A stretch of DNA of 64,000 bases. Origin: Rhizophagus clarus. Lineage: Eukaryota > Glomeromycota > Glomeromycetes > Glomerales > Glomeraceae. Positions 13,434 to 23,739 of the stretch are shown in pieces. The stretch lies in assembly GCA_015698045.1 (NCBI GenBank), contig BLAL01000302.1, positions 434,001 to 498,000 on the forward strand. Reading direction: 5' to 3'. The position numbers and the translations under genes were made by a program. A model generated the notes under the pieces. That model did not search any database. It was not told where the DNA came from and saw nothing but the letters and a program-made list of their open reading frames with translations. Within the stretch, counting starts at the first letter, position 1; each line of letters starts with the position of its first letter.

Positions 13434-15225
13434 TTGGTCAGGAATTTTTTTTTTTTTTTTTCCGTAGCGCATTTATAGATTTATTAAAATTTTTGTAAAT
13501 TACATAAAAAATATAATTAATTAATTCTAATATGATTAATCTATAAACCATCTGTCATTTCAAAGAAATCCTATATGTGCACTGTCAGTTGACAATTCTC
13601 AGTCCTACACAAGTAAACACGTGTGAAATGAACTATCTTAGATATTACATCCTTGTGATCATAGGAGGGAAGTCAAAAGACCCGCTACGCTGCTTTTTAC
13701 AATTTTTTTGATTTTGATTTCCATGATATTGAACTGCTATTTTTTATCCATTCTTTAATATGATCTGTATATCTGCTTAAACTTGTTTTTAATTTTTCCA
13801 ATATTCTTTGTTTTGGTTATTATTTGTTTGTATATTAGGTGATAGGATTTGTGTTGAATTTGTGTTTCTTTTTTTACTGCTTGGAAGATTCCTGCATCAC
13901 GTTCATATTGTTGCATTTTTTCACAACGTTGCTTCCAAAGAATTGACCTAAAAAATTTGTAAAATAAATTAATTGTTTTATTAGCAATTATTTTACTAAG
14001 TTTTCTGGTTGTTTTCTGCTGTAAATTCATCATTATAGAACTTGAAATTAATTCATGAGTTAATTCTACTCTATTTTTTTCTTTTAATTCAGAAGTAACT
14101 TCATCTTTATATTTAAATAATATTTTTTCCAATTCATTATAACTGATGTTATTCTTTGAATTATGTTTCTTTATGATTTTAAGTATTTTTGTAATAATTT
14201 GATCTTCAATTACTTCAAAATTCTCTTGTGTGCCTTCACAAATTGTAAGATGTTTCAGTGTTTCTTCTTCTTTATTACACATAGGGTATAATAAATTGTT
14301 GTAAATATTTAATCTGTGTTTTAAATTATCTATAGTGGGCAGAAGATTATTTTGACATTTTATAATATGTATTAGTTTTAAAGGAATTGCAGTTGAAATG
14401 ATTAACTCTTTTGGTTGTTTCTCAATGTGCAATTTTTGTGTTGATCTATAAATATATCACTCCAATATTTTTTACATGACCAGTTGGCTTTATATATAAC
14501 ATCTGATATTTGTGCACAAAATTTTCTTATTTGTCTATCTATGCAAACTCCATTCCATTTTGGTATGAACTCAAAATTACTATTATTAAGAATGAGTTCC
14601 AGATCTACTATTCTGTCTTCATTTTCTAGGGCTAATTCACTTTCTTTTTTAGCTAACTTATCTGCTTTATCATTCCATATACATCCTAAATATCCTTTTA
14701 CTTTATGTAAAATTAAATTAATCTTTTTAATGTAAACTAAATCTACTATTGCATACAATAAAATGCAATTATTTTGTTTGAATAGTTTCCTCTCTATAAT
14801 CCCTTTTAATTGTAATATGTTGTTGATACTATCAATTGCTGACTGACTATCTGTATATATGTGCGTATTATTATTTATAGGAACTGTTAATAAAGCTGTT
14901 AAAATTGCTAACAATTCTGGTCTTGTAGAGGAGGGAAAGTATGTAATTCCACATGTGAAATCTATTTCTGTATTTTTTACTATCTACCCTGCTCTCCATA
15001 ATTATTTGGTTGTATCCATCAACTGAATTTAGATTTAATGATCCATCAGTATAAATATGCAGTTCATTAGTGTGCAATTTGGTCATATTATTATGATGTT
15101 GGATTAATTCATCTTGCAATATTGTTGATGAGATCCTATTTCATATTATTTCAATCTCTAGTTTATCAATCTTAATTTCTAATACTGGGTGTTCTTGCTC
15201 AGATAAATAATTGGTCAGGAATTTT
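13434..15225 (-). mobile_element. 5'-truncated LINE (non-LTR retrotransposon) with target duplication
   Basis: The 15-mer TTGGTCAGGAATTTT stands at 13434-13448 and again at 15211-15225. In the uninterrupted copy B it occurs once, at 56024-56038, which proves an insertion of about 1.76 kb. The insert begins on the plus strand with a T run (to 13461), i.e. a poly-A tail on the minus strand, and its coding sense is minus. It contains only the C-terminal RNase H part of a polymerase; the reverse transcriptase and endonuclease are missing, as expected from 5' truncation during target-primed integration. Confidence 0.9.
13755..15119 (-). pseudogene. LINE ORF2 remnant: RNase H domain and C-terminal region
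   Basis: Three minus-strand frames join only through frameshifts. The first (from 15119) gives an RNase H start with IYTDGSLN. The second (to 14402) has TDSQSAIDSI and WNDKADKLAK. Together with RPELLAIL, visible in the shifted frame near 14900, these supply the four acidic active-site positions of a type I RNase H. The third (14432-13755) has YPMCNKEEETLKHLTIC, a degenerate form of the Cys/His motif found at the end of many LINE polymerases, with the first Cys replaced. No reverse transcriptase palm is present. This is a dead fragment inside the inserted element. The decay, and the transposon origin, are clear; the clade cannot be fixed. Confidence 0.85.
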
Positions 15226-15300
15226 AATATTAATAAAATAATAATAAATCATAAAAAATAATAAAATAAAATAAAAAATTAATAGTATTAATAATTTTAG

Positions 15301-15520
15301 GATTTCTGTGAATGGAGAAATAGTGTGCAAAATAGAAGGTGATTTCAAAAAGAAGAAAGATATTATAGGCAGTTCTGCACAAGATTTTGGAACAGACTTG
15401 GTAATTATTAAGAATTTTTTTAATTTATATTTAAGTTCTAAATTTATATATATTTCTTAGGAAACTATCACAATTATAGGTGGTATAGAAACACTGCGTA
15501 TCAGTGGTCTTAGAATCTGA
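15301..15520 (+). other. Exon-like pair carried by copy A
   Basis: Two blocks with canonical borders: TTTTAG | 15301-15400 | GTAATT, and TTCTTAG | 15461-15520, ending in TGA. Spliced, they stay open and read ISVNGEIVCKIEG, then DIIGSSAQDFGTDL, then ETITIIGGIETLRISGLRI and stop. Copy B keeps the same borders (56114-56213 and from 56283). I do not recognise the protein. It may be a host gene fragment carried by the repeat, or the last exons of a gene specific to the repeat. Confidence 0.5.
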
Positions 15521-15760
15521 AATTATATTTTTTTATTTTTATTTTTTTTTTATTTTGTATTTTTTATATTTTATTTTTATTTTTATTTTATTTTGTATTT
15601 TTTATATTTTATTTTTATTTTTATTTTTTATTTATATTTTTATATTTTTATTATTTTTATTATTATTATTTTTTTTTTTTTATTATCTTTTATTATTATT
15701 ATTTTTTATTAAATATATATATTTTTTATATCTTATCTTAAACTATAATTTAATGATCGC
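15521..15760. repeat. T-rich low-complexity tract
   Basis: Built from TTTTTATTTT and TTATTATTATT. Copy B has a shorter version at 56345-56440. Long frames read through it are composition artefacts. Confidence 0.8.
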
Positions 15761-15846
15761 ATTCTACAGGTTAGGGTGGATATAGCTTTTGATAAATTAT
15801 TTATATGATATATGAACTAAATATCAATAAAAATATATATAAATCA

Positions 15847-15882
<36 letters not shown>

Positions 15883-16690
15883 TTTATATTCATCTAATTA
15901 TTATTTTAATATTTTTACTATTTTATAATTTGATTTAATAAATTTATCGTAAAATCCAAAATCATTGCCAGATGAGTTTCTTCGTTATAAAATACCTTGA
16001 TATAATTCAGCTTATATTCAACTGAAATTAAAAAATTTAATCTCAATTATAAGTAATTAAAGCTTATTATAATAAATTGCTTTTATTCAATAAACATTCA
16101 TTTTTTTTATTAAAGTATTAATTAAATAAATAATCTGTTATTGTATATTATACTAGGAAACAGAGACCGTTGTAAGTTCAGAGCGAAAAAAAAATTTATC
16201 ATTTATTTTTATATTTGTTATTTATTAATGTAGCATAAAATTTTAATGGCGTAATGCGTGCAGATAACCAGATTTCGCATATTGTCATATGATCTTTATA
16301 TGTCATTAACGTTCATAAACATATATAATCTTTCGCTTCGCTTCAGACAATAATATATTGTAATAATGAAATATTTCCAATAAATTTTTAAAATAAGTAC
16401 ATTTAAACATGACAGATTTAATATTATTAATTCTTTCAAAATGTTACTAAAATCTTTTCATAGATCAAATTAAGAGAACTAATCTATCAATTTACAATAT
16501 AAAATTTTGAAATAATCTTTCATATTTTCAAAATACATGATTAAACTTATTTTTGCTAAACTGCCAAAACCTTTTGGCATTTACATACAATAGTTTCAGT
16601 ATTTTAATTTAATTTGATGATTATTGATTATTATGATCAATCTATTTTTACAATTTTCTAAACTGTAATTTTTTTTTTATTTTTTTTTAG

Positions 16691-17326
16691 GTTGCCAGAC
16701 TCCTAGACTTGAAATGTAAGTTGAAAGGGGTGAGAAAAATTTTTTTTAATATTAAAGAAATGTTACTAGCATTTCTTTATTTTTTTTTAGGTTGCTGGCC
16801 TTCTTAGACAAACTGGACTTGGAAAATGTAAGTTAGAAAGAGCAGGAGATTTTTTTTTAATATTAAAGAAATATTACTAATGTTTTTTTCTTTATTTTTT
16901 TAGGTTGCCAAATTTCTTGAACAAACTGGACTTGGAAAATATAAGTTGGAAAGGGTGGTAATTTTTTTTTTAAGAAATGTTACTAACATTTCTTTCTTTA
17001 TTTTTTAGGTTGCTAGCCTTTTTGAACAAACCAGACTTGGGAAATTTAAGTTGGAAAGGGTGATGATTTTTCTTAATATTAAAAAAATGTTATTAATGTT
17101 TTTTTCTTAATTTTTTTTTAGTTACTGGCCTTCTTGGACGAATTAAACTTGAAAATGTAAGTTAGAAAAGATGAAGAATTTTTTTTTAATATCAAAGAAA
17201 TATTACAACATTTCTTTCTTTATTTTTTTCAGATTGCTGACTTCAGACTTAAAATGTAAGAAGAGAGGGAGGAATATTTTTTGAATATTAAAGAAACAGT
17301 TTTAGCATTTCTTTTATTTATTTTAG
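16691..17326 (+). repeat. Mini-exon/hairpin tandem array, copy A (six units)
   Basis: Units start at 16691, 16791, 16904, 17009, 17122 and 17233 (94-113 bp). Each starts after a T-rich ...TTTAG with a G/A-TTGC or TTAC-type module of 24-37 nt that ends at a GTAAGT- or ATAAGT-like site, then GGAAAGGGTGG-like sequence, a T run, and a near-palindrome built from AAAGAAAYRTTA and its complement. The middle units read VAGLLRQTGLGK-like peptides in one frame. Unit order and number equal those of copy B. Confidence 0.8.
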
Positions 17327-17886
17327 GTTGCAATTTCTCTTGTTCTTCTTGATCCTAATATGATCACAATTAAGAAAAGTTTAAGCAAACTTTTTTTAAA
17401 CTTATATTATAAATAACTGTAATTTTTTTATTAATTTATTATAATAAAATACATAATAAAATAAAAATATTAACAATAATAATTATACTTTTAAATACTT
17501 TACAAAAAATTTATAAACTTGATAATACATTCAACAAATAAAACAATAAAAATTTTTTTAACTACATTAAATGAATTAAAAATTTCTAAAAAGAAAAATT
17601 TATAAAGAAAGTAAACTTTAAAAAATTTCTTAATACATTACACAATATAAAATCTAACGTATTAAAATTTATATTATATATCAGATACTTGATATGTGTA
17701 AGATAGAATTGTGTCTAATATATATTAAATAATATATTGGTGACCAATAGTTTAGATATCAGGATCTTGGTAATTAGGCATATTTTAAAATATAATAAAT
17801 CAGGTACTCAATATGTAAAAATATCTGATATTTATCTGATTAGCCACCAATATATAAGTCCTACTATGTACCTGATAGAATTGATT

Positions 17887-18066
17887 TTAACTAGTGTTTG
17901 TTCTTAAAGTTTCAGCATTCTTGTATTTAAGTTCAGTTATTTTAGCATTAAATAGTGAAAGTTTATTTCTAAGATTAAGGATCTCAGTACTCTCCTTCCT
18001 AAGCTCTGCATTTTCAGCTTTAAGTTTAGTAATACACTGTTTTAATAATTCAAGCTCAGATGACAT
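17887..18066 (-). CDS. Small coiled-coil protein, 59 residues
   Basis: A single open frame from ATG at 18066 to TAA at 17887, starting MSSELELLKQCITKLKAENA and continuing with Glu/Lys/Leu-rich heptads throughout, so one coiled coil is predicted. Starts of the form MSSELELL with such heptads are, from memory, common in multi-copy Rhizophagus proteins, where they front longer proteins. Here the frame ends early, so this may be a truncated copy. It lies just outside the right end of copy A and 3' of the CRN-like remnant on the same strand. Function unknown. Confidence 0.5.
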   Translation of the reverse strand: MSSELELLKQCITKLKAENAELRKESTEILNLRNKLSLFNAKITELKYKNAETLRTNTS

Positions 18067-18421
18067 GATCTATATATTATAGCTAATATACTATATATAG
18101 ATATTCAAAATAAAAAATATATCACATGATTTTGGTTGGGATCTCTAGCTGAAAATTACCAAGAAAATTTTTTTATTAATACATATAAAATAAATATAAA
18201 TGTTCAGAACGTAATCCATAATATATAAAGTTTCTATATTAAAATCTATTTATCTGACTTGGTCTATTTAAGACTCTTTTCGGCAAGGTTGCTTGATTGA
18301 TGACCTATACTTTTTTATTACCCTTTCTTCACTTTAAGAATTAGAATCTGGCTTCTATGCTTTTTCCAACAACTATGCAATATGTCGAAAAACCCTTTCC
18401 ACTTTAGTTTGCAAATCTTCA

Positions 18422-19607
18422 TCATTGTAATTGGTTTTGAACTTTTGATAGTTTAAACAATAATTTCCTCTCATTATACGAATACTTTATAAAATACCAT
18501 TCTTTTGCATCTGTAATGATCCCAAAAGTCTTACCAGTAAATATACTTTCTTTCTCCATCTCATTTGCCTTACATTTGCAGTTTGATAAAGCAGATTCAA
18601 GTTGAACAGCATTCTGAGCCATACCCTTAAAAATATCTTTGTCCTTTACTTTTCAGGCTGAAGTTCAAACTTATCCTCATATAAATTTATTCTAGCAATA
18701 AGATATGAGCAAACATATTGCGATTTTGATGCTTTATTTCCACTGATTGAAATGGCCTGAAATAGGCCTTCAGTTCAATTATAAGATTTCTAAGTATTTC
18801 TTAAGAAGAATCATCTTTTAAATCTTTGCATTTGCAAGTAAAAAGCGGGAATGCTGACAATGATGGGTCTTCTGATTCAGCAAGTCTGTAAAGCTGACAT
18901 ACCTTTGGAAATGACCATTCAGCAAAACTTTTGAGAGTCTCTATAATCACAGTAAACTTGAAGCTATTTTTTACCACGAATAGCTGAAGCACTTCATGTA
19001 GGTCTTAATTCTTCCATAGTAAATATCTTTTTTTATCTTCGCTTGTGAATTTAATACTGCTCTGTCTCTTTCAAGAGACGGTAGTTTATATTCTTTGCGT
19101 ATATAATCCTTGAGGCCTTTGAGAGTCACTTGTTTGATATTTGCTATCTACTTATTTAGCTTTTGTTTTAGGTAGAGAATAACATTGAATTCTATAAAGA
19201 AATGTTATAGTTAATAAAACCTTTTTTGGTCAACAATATCTAATCTACGTATTATGAACAGACTTATTGAGTAATGCCTTCAATAAGGTAATGTTCTCAA
19301 GTAATTTCTGCTCTCAGCTCAAAGTGGTAGTGGTCTTTGACGAAAAGACTATGATATGAATATATTTCTTAGGCAGTTTCTTAATCCAGTATTCTCCAAT
19401 TTCATTTATTGCTAACAGCTCATTACTGTTCTCAAGTGAAAGATTGCTTAAGGGATTGATATGATTGTTAGAGATTGGCACTTTTCATAGTTTCAAGTCT
19501 TTAGCATCATTAGTAAAAGTTTGCAGTTGCTTAGCCTTAATAACTTTTTTGAGATGACTAATAGACTTGTCCTTTCCAATATTAATTTTGAAAGCATTTA
19601 CAGTCAT
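18422..19607 (-). pseudogene. Crinkler (CRN)-like effector remnant
   Basis: The minus strand from an ATG at 19607 reads like the N-terminal ubiquitin-like header of CRN proteins: VNAFKINIGKDKSISHLKK, then NLSLENSNELLAINEIGEYW and KYIHIIVF. Further down, the frames from 18992 (SFPKVCQLYRLAES) and 18622 (MAQNAVQLESALSNC, GKTFGIITDAKEWYF) resemble the C-terminal part of CRN-type proteins of these fungi, as I recall them. An in-frame TGA at 19485-19487 sits where family members usually have Trp, and several frameshifts separate the pieces, so the gene is dead. Intact CRNs are thought to act in host nuclei. Description rests on recognition of family blocks, not on a search. Confidence 0.6.
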
Positions 19608-20070
19608 ATTTCTTTTGACAAGATAAAATAACGTGATAAATATAATAGCTTTTATAGTATTTTTTATGAAATGTTATTGGGCTTAAAGTGTAGTATGTGA
19701 GGACAAGAGTAAAAAAGAATTTTATTTGTGAAAAATACTGAGGGATGGTATATGTGAGAAATCCAATTGTTGAAAACTTGCTGTGTGATTAACCACATTG
19801 CATTATAATCGCTTAATTACTGTGCTCACTAACTGTGAAGACTCTTCTTACTTATCACCTGACAATTTTTATATAGATTTATGCAAAGCACCTCCAGCTA
19901 GTCTTGGATTATACTATTACATATAACCCATTACTTACAATAATAATACTTTATTTATAAAATAAAAATGTTGCTAAAAGGGTCCTAAAGAGACCAAGTT
20001 AACAAATATATAAAATTGCGAATATACTTCATTGCTAAGGCTTATTGCTACATGATATGAATAAAAAAAT

Positions 20071-20395
20071 CTAATTATCTTTGCTTAGTACTTCCAGCAT
20101 TCTTTTAACAGAAGGGTATACGATTCCCTTCTTACCACCAAAGTTATGTTAGGATTGTATAGGAAAATAAGTAAAAATTGTGTCTTGCAGTTCCATTCTT
20201 ATTGTATCTTCTATTTCAAATTCACTGATGTTTCTTAAGCTGTTGATTATGATACTATCAGCTATAAATACAATCTTATATAAAATCAAATTGGTCAAAT
20301 CTATATCTTGAAATTGATCTAGATGACAGGTTCTAATTGTCTCTGTGAGAGAAAAAATTCTATTGTTGTTAGCGTTAGATATTGTTACATCAAAT
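20071..20395 (-). other. Decayed coding fragment, unidentified (possibly CRN-header-like)
   Basis: One minus-strand frame is open except for a single TAA. It contains HLDQFQDIDLTNLILYKI, ISEFEIEDTIRMELQDTIF and, after the stop, GGKKGIVYPSVKRMLEVLS. The LILYKI stretch is vaguely like the LxLWKV core of CRN headers. I cannot assign it with confidence. Confidence 0.25.
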
Positions 20396-20400
20396 ATTAT

Positions 20401-20957
20401 TCACCCTCTCACCAGGGATGAGACAATTGAGAGTAATATATTTTGATTTATCAAATATTTTGGACTTATCAAACATCATGCTTTCCTAAATATAAGGCCC
20501 ATAGTAAGAAAACTTACTTTCATACATATATAATTTAGGGCATATATATACCTTATTTTGTGTTATTTTTCTGGAAAAGTTTTTTGCAAAAAGTTGGCTA
20601 AATTTCCATATATTCTTACATGTTTATATCTTGTTTGAAAAAATTTAAGTAAATAAGTAAAGTAATTAGCATTATCACATGATGCCAAAAAAATCTTGCA
20701 CATGAGAGACCTCTTCATATGACGATCTACCTTGCAAAATGTAAAGGTGGACTAGCTTTTATAGATTTCAGAATTGCGAAGTCCTTAATACTTCATAATA
20801 AGGTAATACAAAAAAGTCATAGTGAACATATAAACTGGTTATATTAATAACCATGACTAAAATCACCTGAAATTATTTTTTAGACTTCATATACTTATAC
20901 TTCAAATCTTTCCTGATAGCATTACTAGTGATAGAAACACTCTATTTGTTGTTTACT
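20401..20957. other. No gene recognised
   Basis: Mixed AT-rich sequence between two decayed genes. No open frame, repeat or RNA gene is supported. Confidence 0.5.
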
Positions 20958-22471
20958 ATGTCTGAAAGTATTAATCTAATGCCATTTGTTTGTAAATGGT
21001 ATTCTCATTCAGAACTACAACATTTTAAAACCCAGGAGGAACTTAGAAATCACATTTATAAACACAGTAAGTCATACAACAGATCATTTTTAGGTTATAT
21101 ATATCTGTGGGAAGGTTGCAATAAATGTCAAAGTAGTATTATTAAATTAGAAGATATAAAAAAATGTCAATGTACCTTTTGCCTTTGTTAGTTCTGTCAA
21201 TACTGTAGAAATTATAATAATTTACTGTTATATTTTGTAGAATATTTATATAGACATACTCGACAAAGATCATTCAAGGTATTTTTTGATATTATTATTA
21301 TTTTTTTTCTTGTAAAATAAGGGTAGTCGCGTTGAACTTTTTTATATTTAGTGTCCAATTTGCACTGGCTTGCAATTTTGTTCTCTTAATACGCTAAACC
21401 AACATTTGATTTTCAACCATAATGATAACTTTGATAGCAGTGAAGATACATGTGATGAAAATAAAGAATTAAATTTAGGTATATCATTACAATTTAGCGT
21501 GAATTTCAGTTGATAAACTTTTTGATAAACCATCAACAGCAATATAAGAACAGAAGAATAGAATCTGGCTTTCAGTCTTGTTTTTTTGTACTCTATATAA
21601 TTGTTTACTATTAATATGTTCTCCTGCGAGATGATTTATATTATCTCTGCTTTATTGCAATCCTTTTAATTAATAATAAATAATATTTATATAAAAAATA
21701 TCTTTGTTATATATATAGTGAATTATATTTTAATTTGTCTAATATATTTTTTTTTCTTATCAAAGCACAAGTTAAAGATAAAAATGATGTTCATGTAAAA
21801 AAAGAAGGCCACAAAGATGAAGCTACTGCTTATACTAAAGGAAAAGACAATAATACCACAAAATTATCATACTGTGACATTCTCATTAAAGATAGAAATA
21901 AAAAGACAGAGGGTTTATGAAAAGATATCAACAACATGAACAGGCTGTACAGATTGTTAAAAATAATGTCTATGAAAATAAAGAGACAGAGGATTTTATG
22001 GAAAAATGTCTACAAAATGATCAGGCTATACAGGAATTATTGTATAAGGCAAGGTAGCTATATCATTATTACCACCAAAAGAATATAAAGAATATAAAAA
22101 ATATGATTTGGAAAACCACGATAATTTACCTGATATGCTATAAGAAGAATTAACTGAGATTCAAGAGAACCAACTTATTTGGAAAACATTCTGTGAATCT
22201 TACAAAGGTACAAAAGCTGGTGAATATTTTAGTGAAGTTTTTAAAATCTAGAAAAAGGATATTGGTTACCCTGCATATACTAATTAAATCAAACATATAT
22301 ATATTTTTTTATCAAATTTATTGTTATTGTGTTAAATCTATTGATAATAGTATTTATAAAATATTTAAAACTTTTAGAACTCTGAATTCTTATCATTTTT
22401 CATTAAAATTACCACCTCTTAAAATAGAACGTTTTTTGCAAAAAAGAAGTATAACAAGTACAAAAATATAA
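20958..22471 (+). pseudogene. Degenerate zinc-finger gene, function unknown
   Basis: Coding pieces in order on the plus strand: 20958-21191 (MSESINLMPFVCKWYSHSEL, FKTQEELRNHIYKH, then YLWEGCNKCQ), a short EYLYRHTRQRSFK near 21240, and, after a TTTTTATATTTAG acceptor at about 21350, CPICTGLQFCSLNTLNQHL with the His pair of a C2H2 finger. A Lys/Asp-rich stretch follows (21735-21920), then EYKEYKKYDLENHDNLPDML and QENQLIWKTFCESYKGTKAG. Pieces are split by stops (21918, about 22050, about 22140) and frameshifts, and several finger ligands are lost. The Cys-X2-Cys and His-X3-5-His spacing supports one to three original C2H2 fingers. The downstream part is unknown to me. Confidence 0.45.
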
Positions 22472-23243
22472 TAAGCTTTTAACTATCTTTTTCATAGGAA
22501 AAAGTTTTTTTTTATAGCAATTTCAAAAAAAGTGTCTTATTTTCATCTTTTTCAAGTTATTGTGTATTTGTTTATATTTTTAAATATGATTCAAAAGTTA
22601 ATAAAATGTGATTTCTCAAATTTAAGGATTTCAGTTTTTTTTAAAAGAAAGAAATATATGAAACTGACAAAAAAACTACTAATAGGAAGTTTGATTAGTT
22701 TATCTGCCACCCTAACATGATATTATTATATTTTAATATAATGTTACATGGTGATAGTGCTTAATTTTTATAAAATATTTTCTTACAATCAATTATTTAT
22801 AATTTTATCAGATTATTTTAAAAAGTATTTAAATATAATATTTTGTAATTTATATTAAAATAATAAAATAATCAACTTTTTTAAAATAAATAAAATTTTT
22901 ATTAATAAATATATATACAGTATATCACAAACTACAGTATCTCTTTATGTATAGTATCTTCTACTTTTTATCTGATAAAAAATTCTATTTTTTATTGATT
23001 TTATTATTTAATAAATCTAATTTTGTTTAAATATTATGTAAAAATAATTTTCTGGTTACTATACAATTTTTTAAATATATTTTATTCATAATAAAAAATT
23101 TGAGTTATTAATATAGTAATACAAGGTTAATTCTTAGGAATTTACAAAATACCTGAAATACTATAATCTATGATATATGATAAATATTTATAATAATATT
23201 AATTAAAAAAAAAAAATATTTCAAATTAGCTAATTAATTAATG
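22472..23243. other. AT-rich intergenic DNA
   Basis: Highly A/T-rich. Small frames occur but have composition-driven content. Nothing is supported up to the border of the inverted-repeat element. Confidence 0.5.
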
Positions 23244-23739
23244 TTCTGTCTAAGAACTAGTATAACCTACTATAAAATCAGGGCAAAATCTAAAAAATTA
23301 ATTAAGAAATTATCTCATGATTTAGTGATTGGATTTTGGTAAAAAAACTTATTTTTGTGGTTCTCAATACTCTTTTCAAAATAAAAAAAAATCATCAAAA
23401 TTGGGTTGATAAATTGCTAGTTAATTACAAAAAAATATTTATTCAAGGGATAAATGAATTCCAAATTTTAAATTTATCTATACTTCTGAAAAATTTGTTT
23501 TTTATGATTAGGTCACACAAATTCAATTTTTCAGTTCTCATCACCCGGTCAGGTCACATTTTCAAATTTCAGTAAAAAAAAGTTTATATATAAAAAGTTT
23601 ATCACGTGACTACAAAGTGAATTTTGATTAGTTTATTATAGTTTTATTATATCTGTATAATTCGTTTACAACTAATTAATTTCATCATTTCTTTGTTTAC
23701 TAAATTTTATAAATTTCTTTTCTTTTCTTTTTCTTTTTT

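Larger units (their letters stand above)
11459..17857 (+). repeat. Composite repeat, copy A (interrupted by a LINE fragment)
   Basis: The stretch is collinear with 54194-60207. Shared landmarks in order are: the GTGTTAGTAAAAGTAAGGAA start, a ~185-bp variable repeat, CACTGATTTTATTAAATTTA, a 39-nt hairpin, two exon-like blocks, a T/A-rich tract, the six-unit mini-exon array, and the TACCTGATATGT-like end. Without the 1.76-kb LINE insert it is about 4.6 kb. It has no identifiable transposase or reverse transcriptase of its own, so its class is unknown: a non-autonomous element or a duplicated, decayed gene region. Compared with copy B it has an extra ~90 bp near 15950 and ~195 bp near 16155-16350, and more A/T. 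Confidence 0.85.

Noticed and set aside
15504..15785. A 93-residue Phe/Leu/Ile/Tyr frame that looks like a membrane protein
   Set aside because: It is read through a T-rich low-complexity tract whose length differs between the two repeat copies.
16691..17326. CRISPR array
   Set aside because: Units are contiguous near-copies without unique spacers, the genome is eukaryotic, and no cas genes are present.
11459..17857. Calling the composite repeat a Helitron
   Set aside because: Exon-carrying character fits, but I find no 5' TC / 3' CTRR end with terminal hairpin at the borders and no RepHel gene. Kept only as a possibility.
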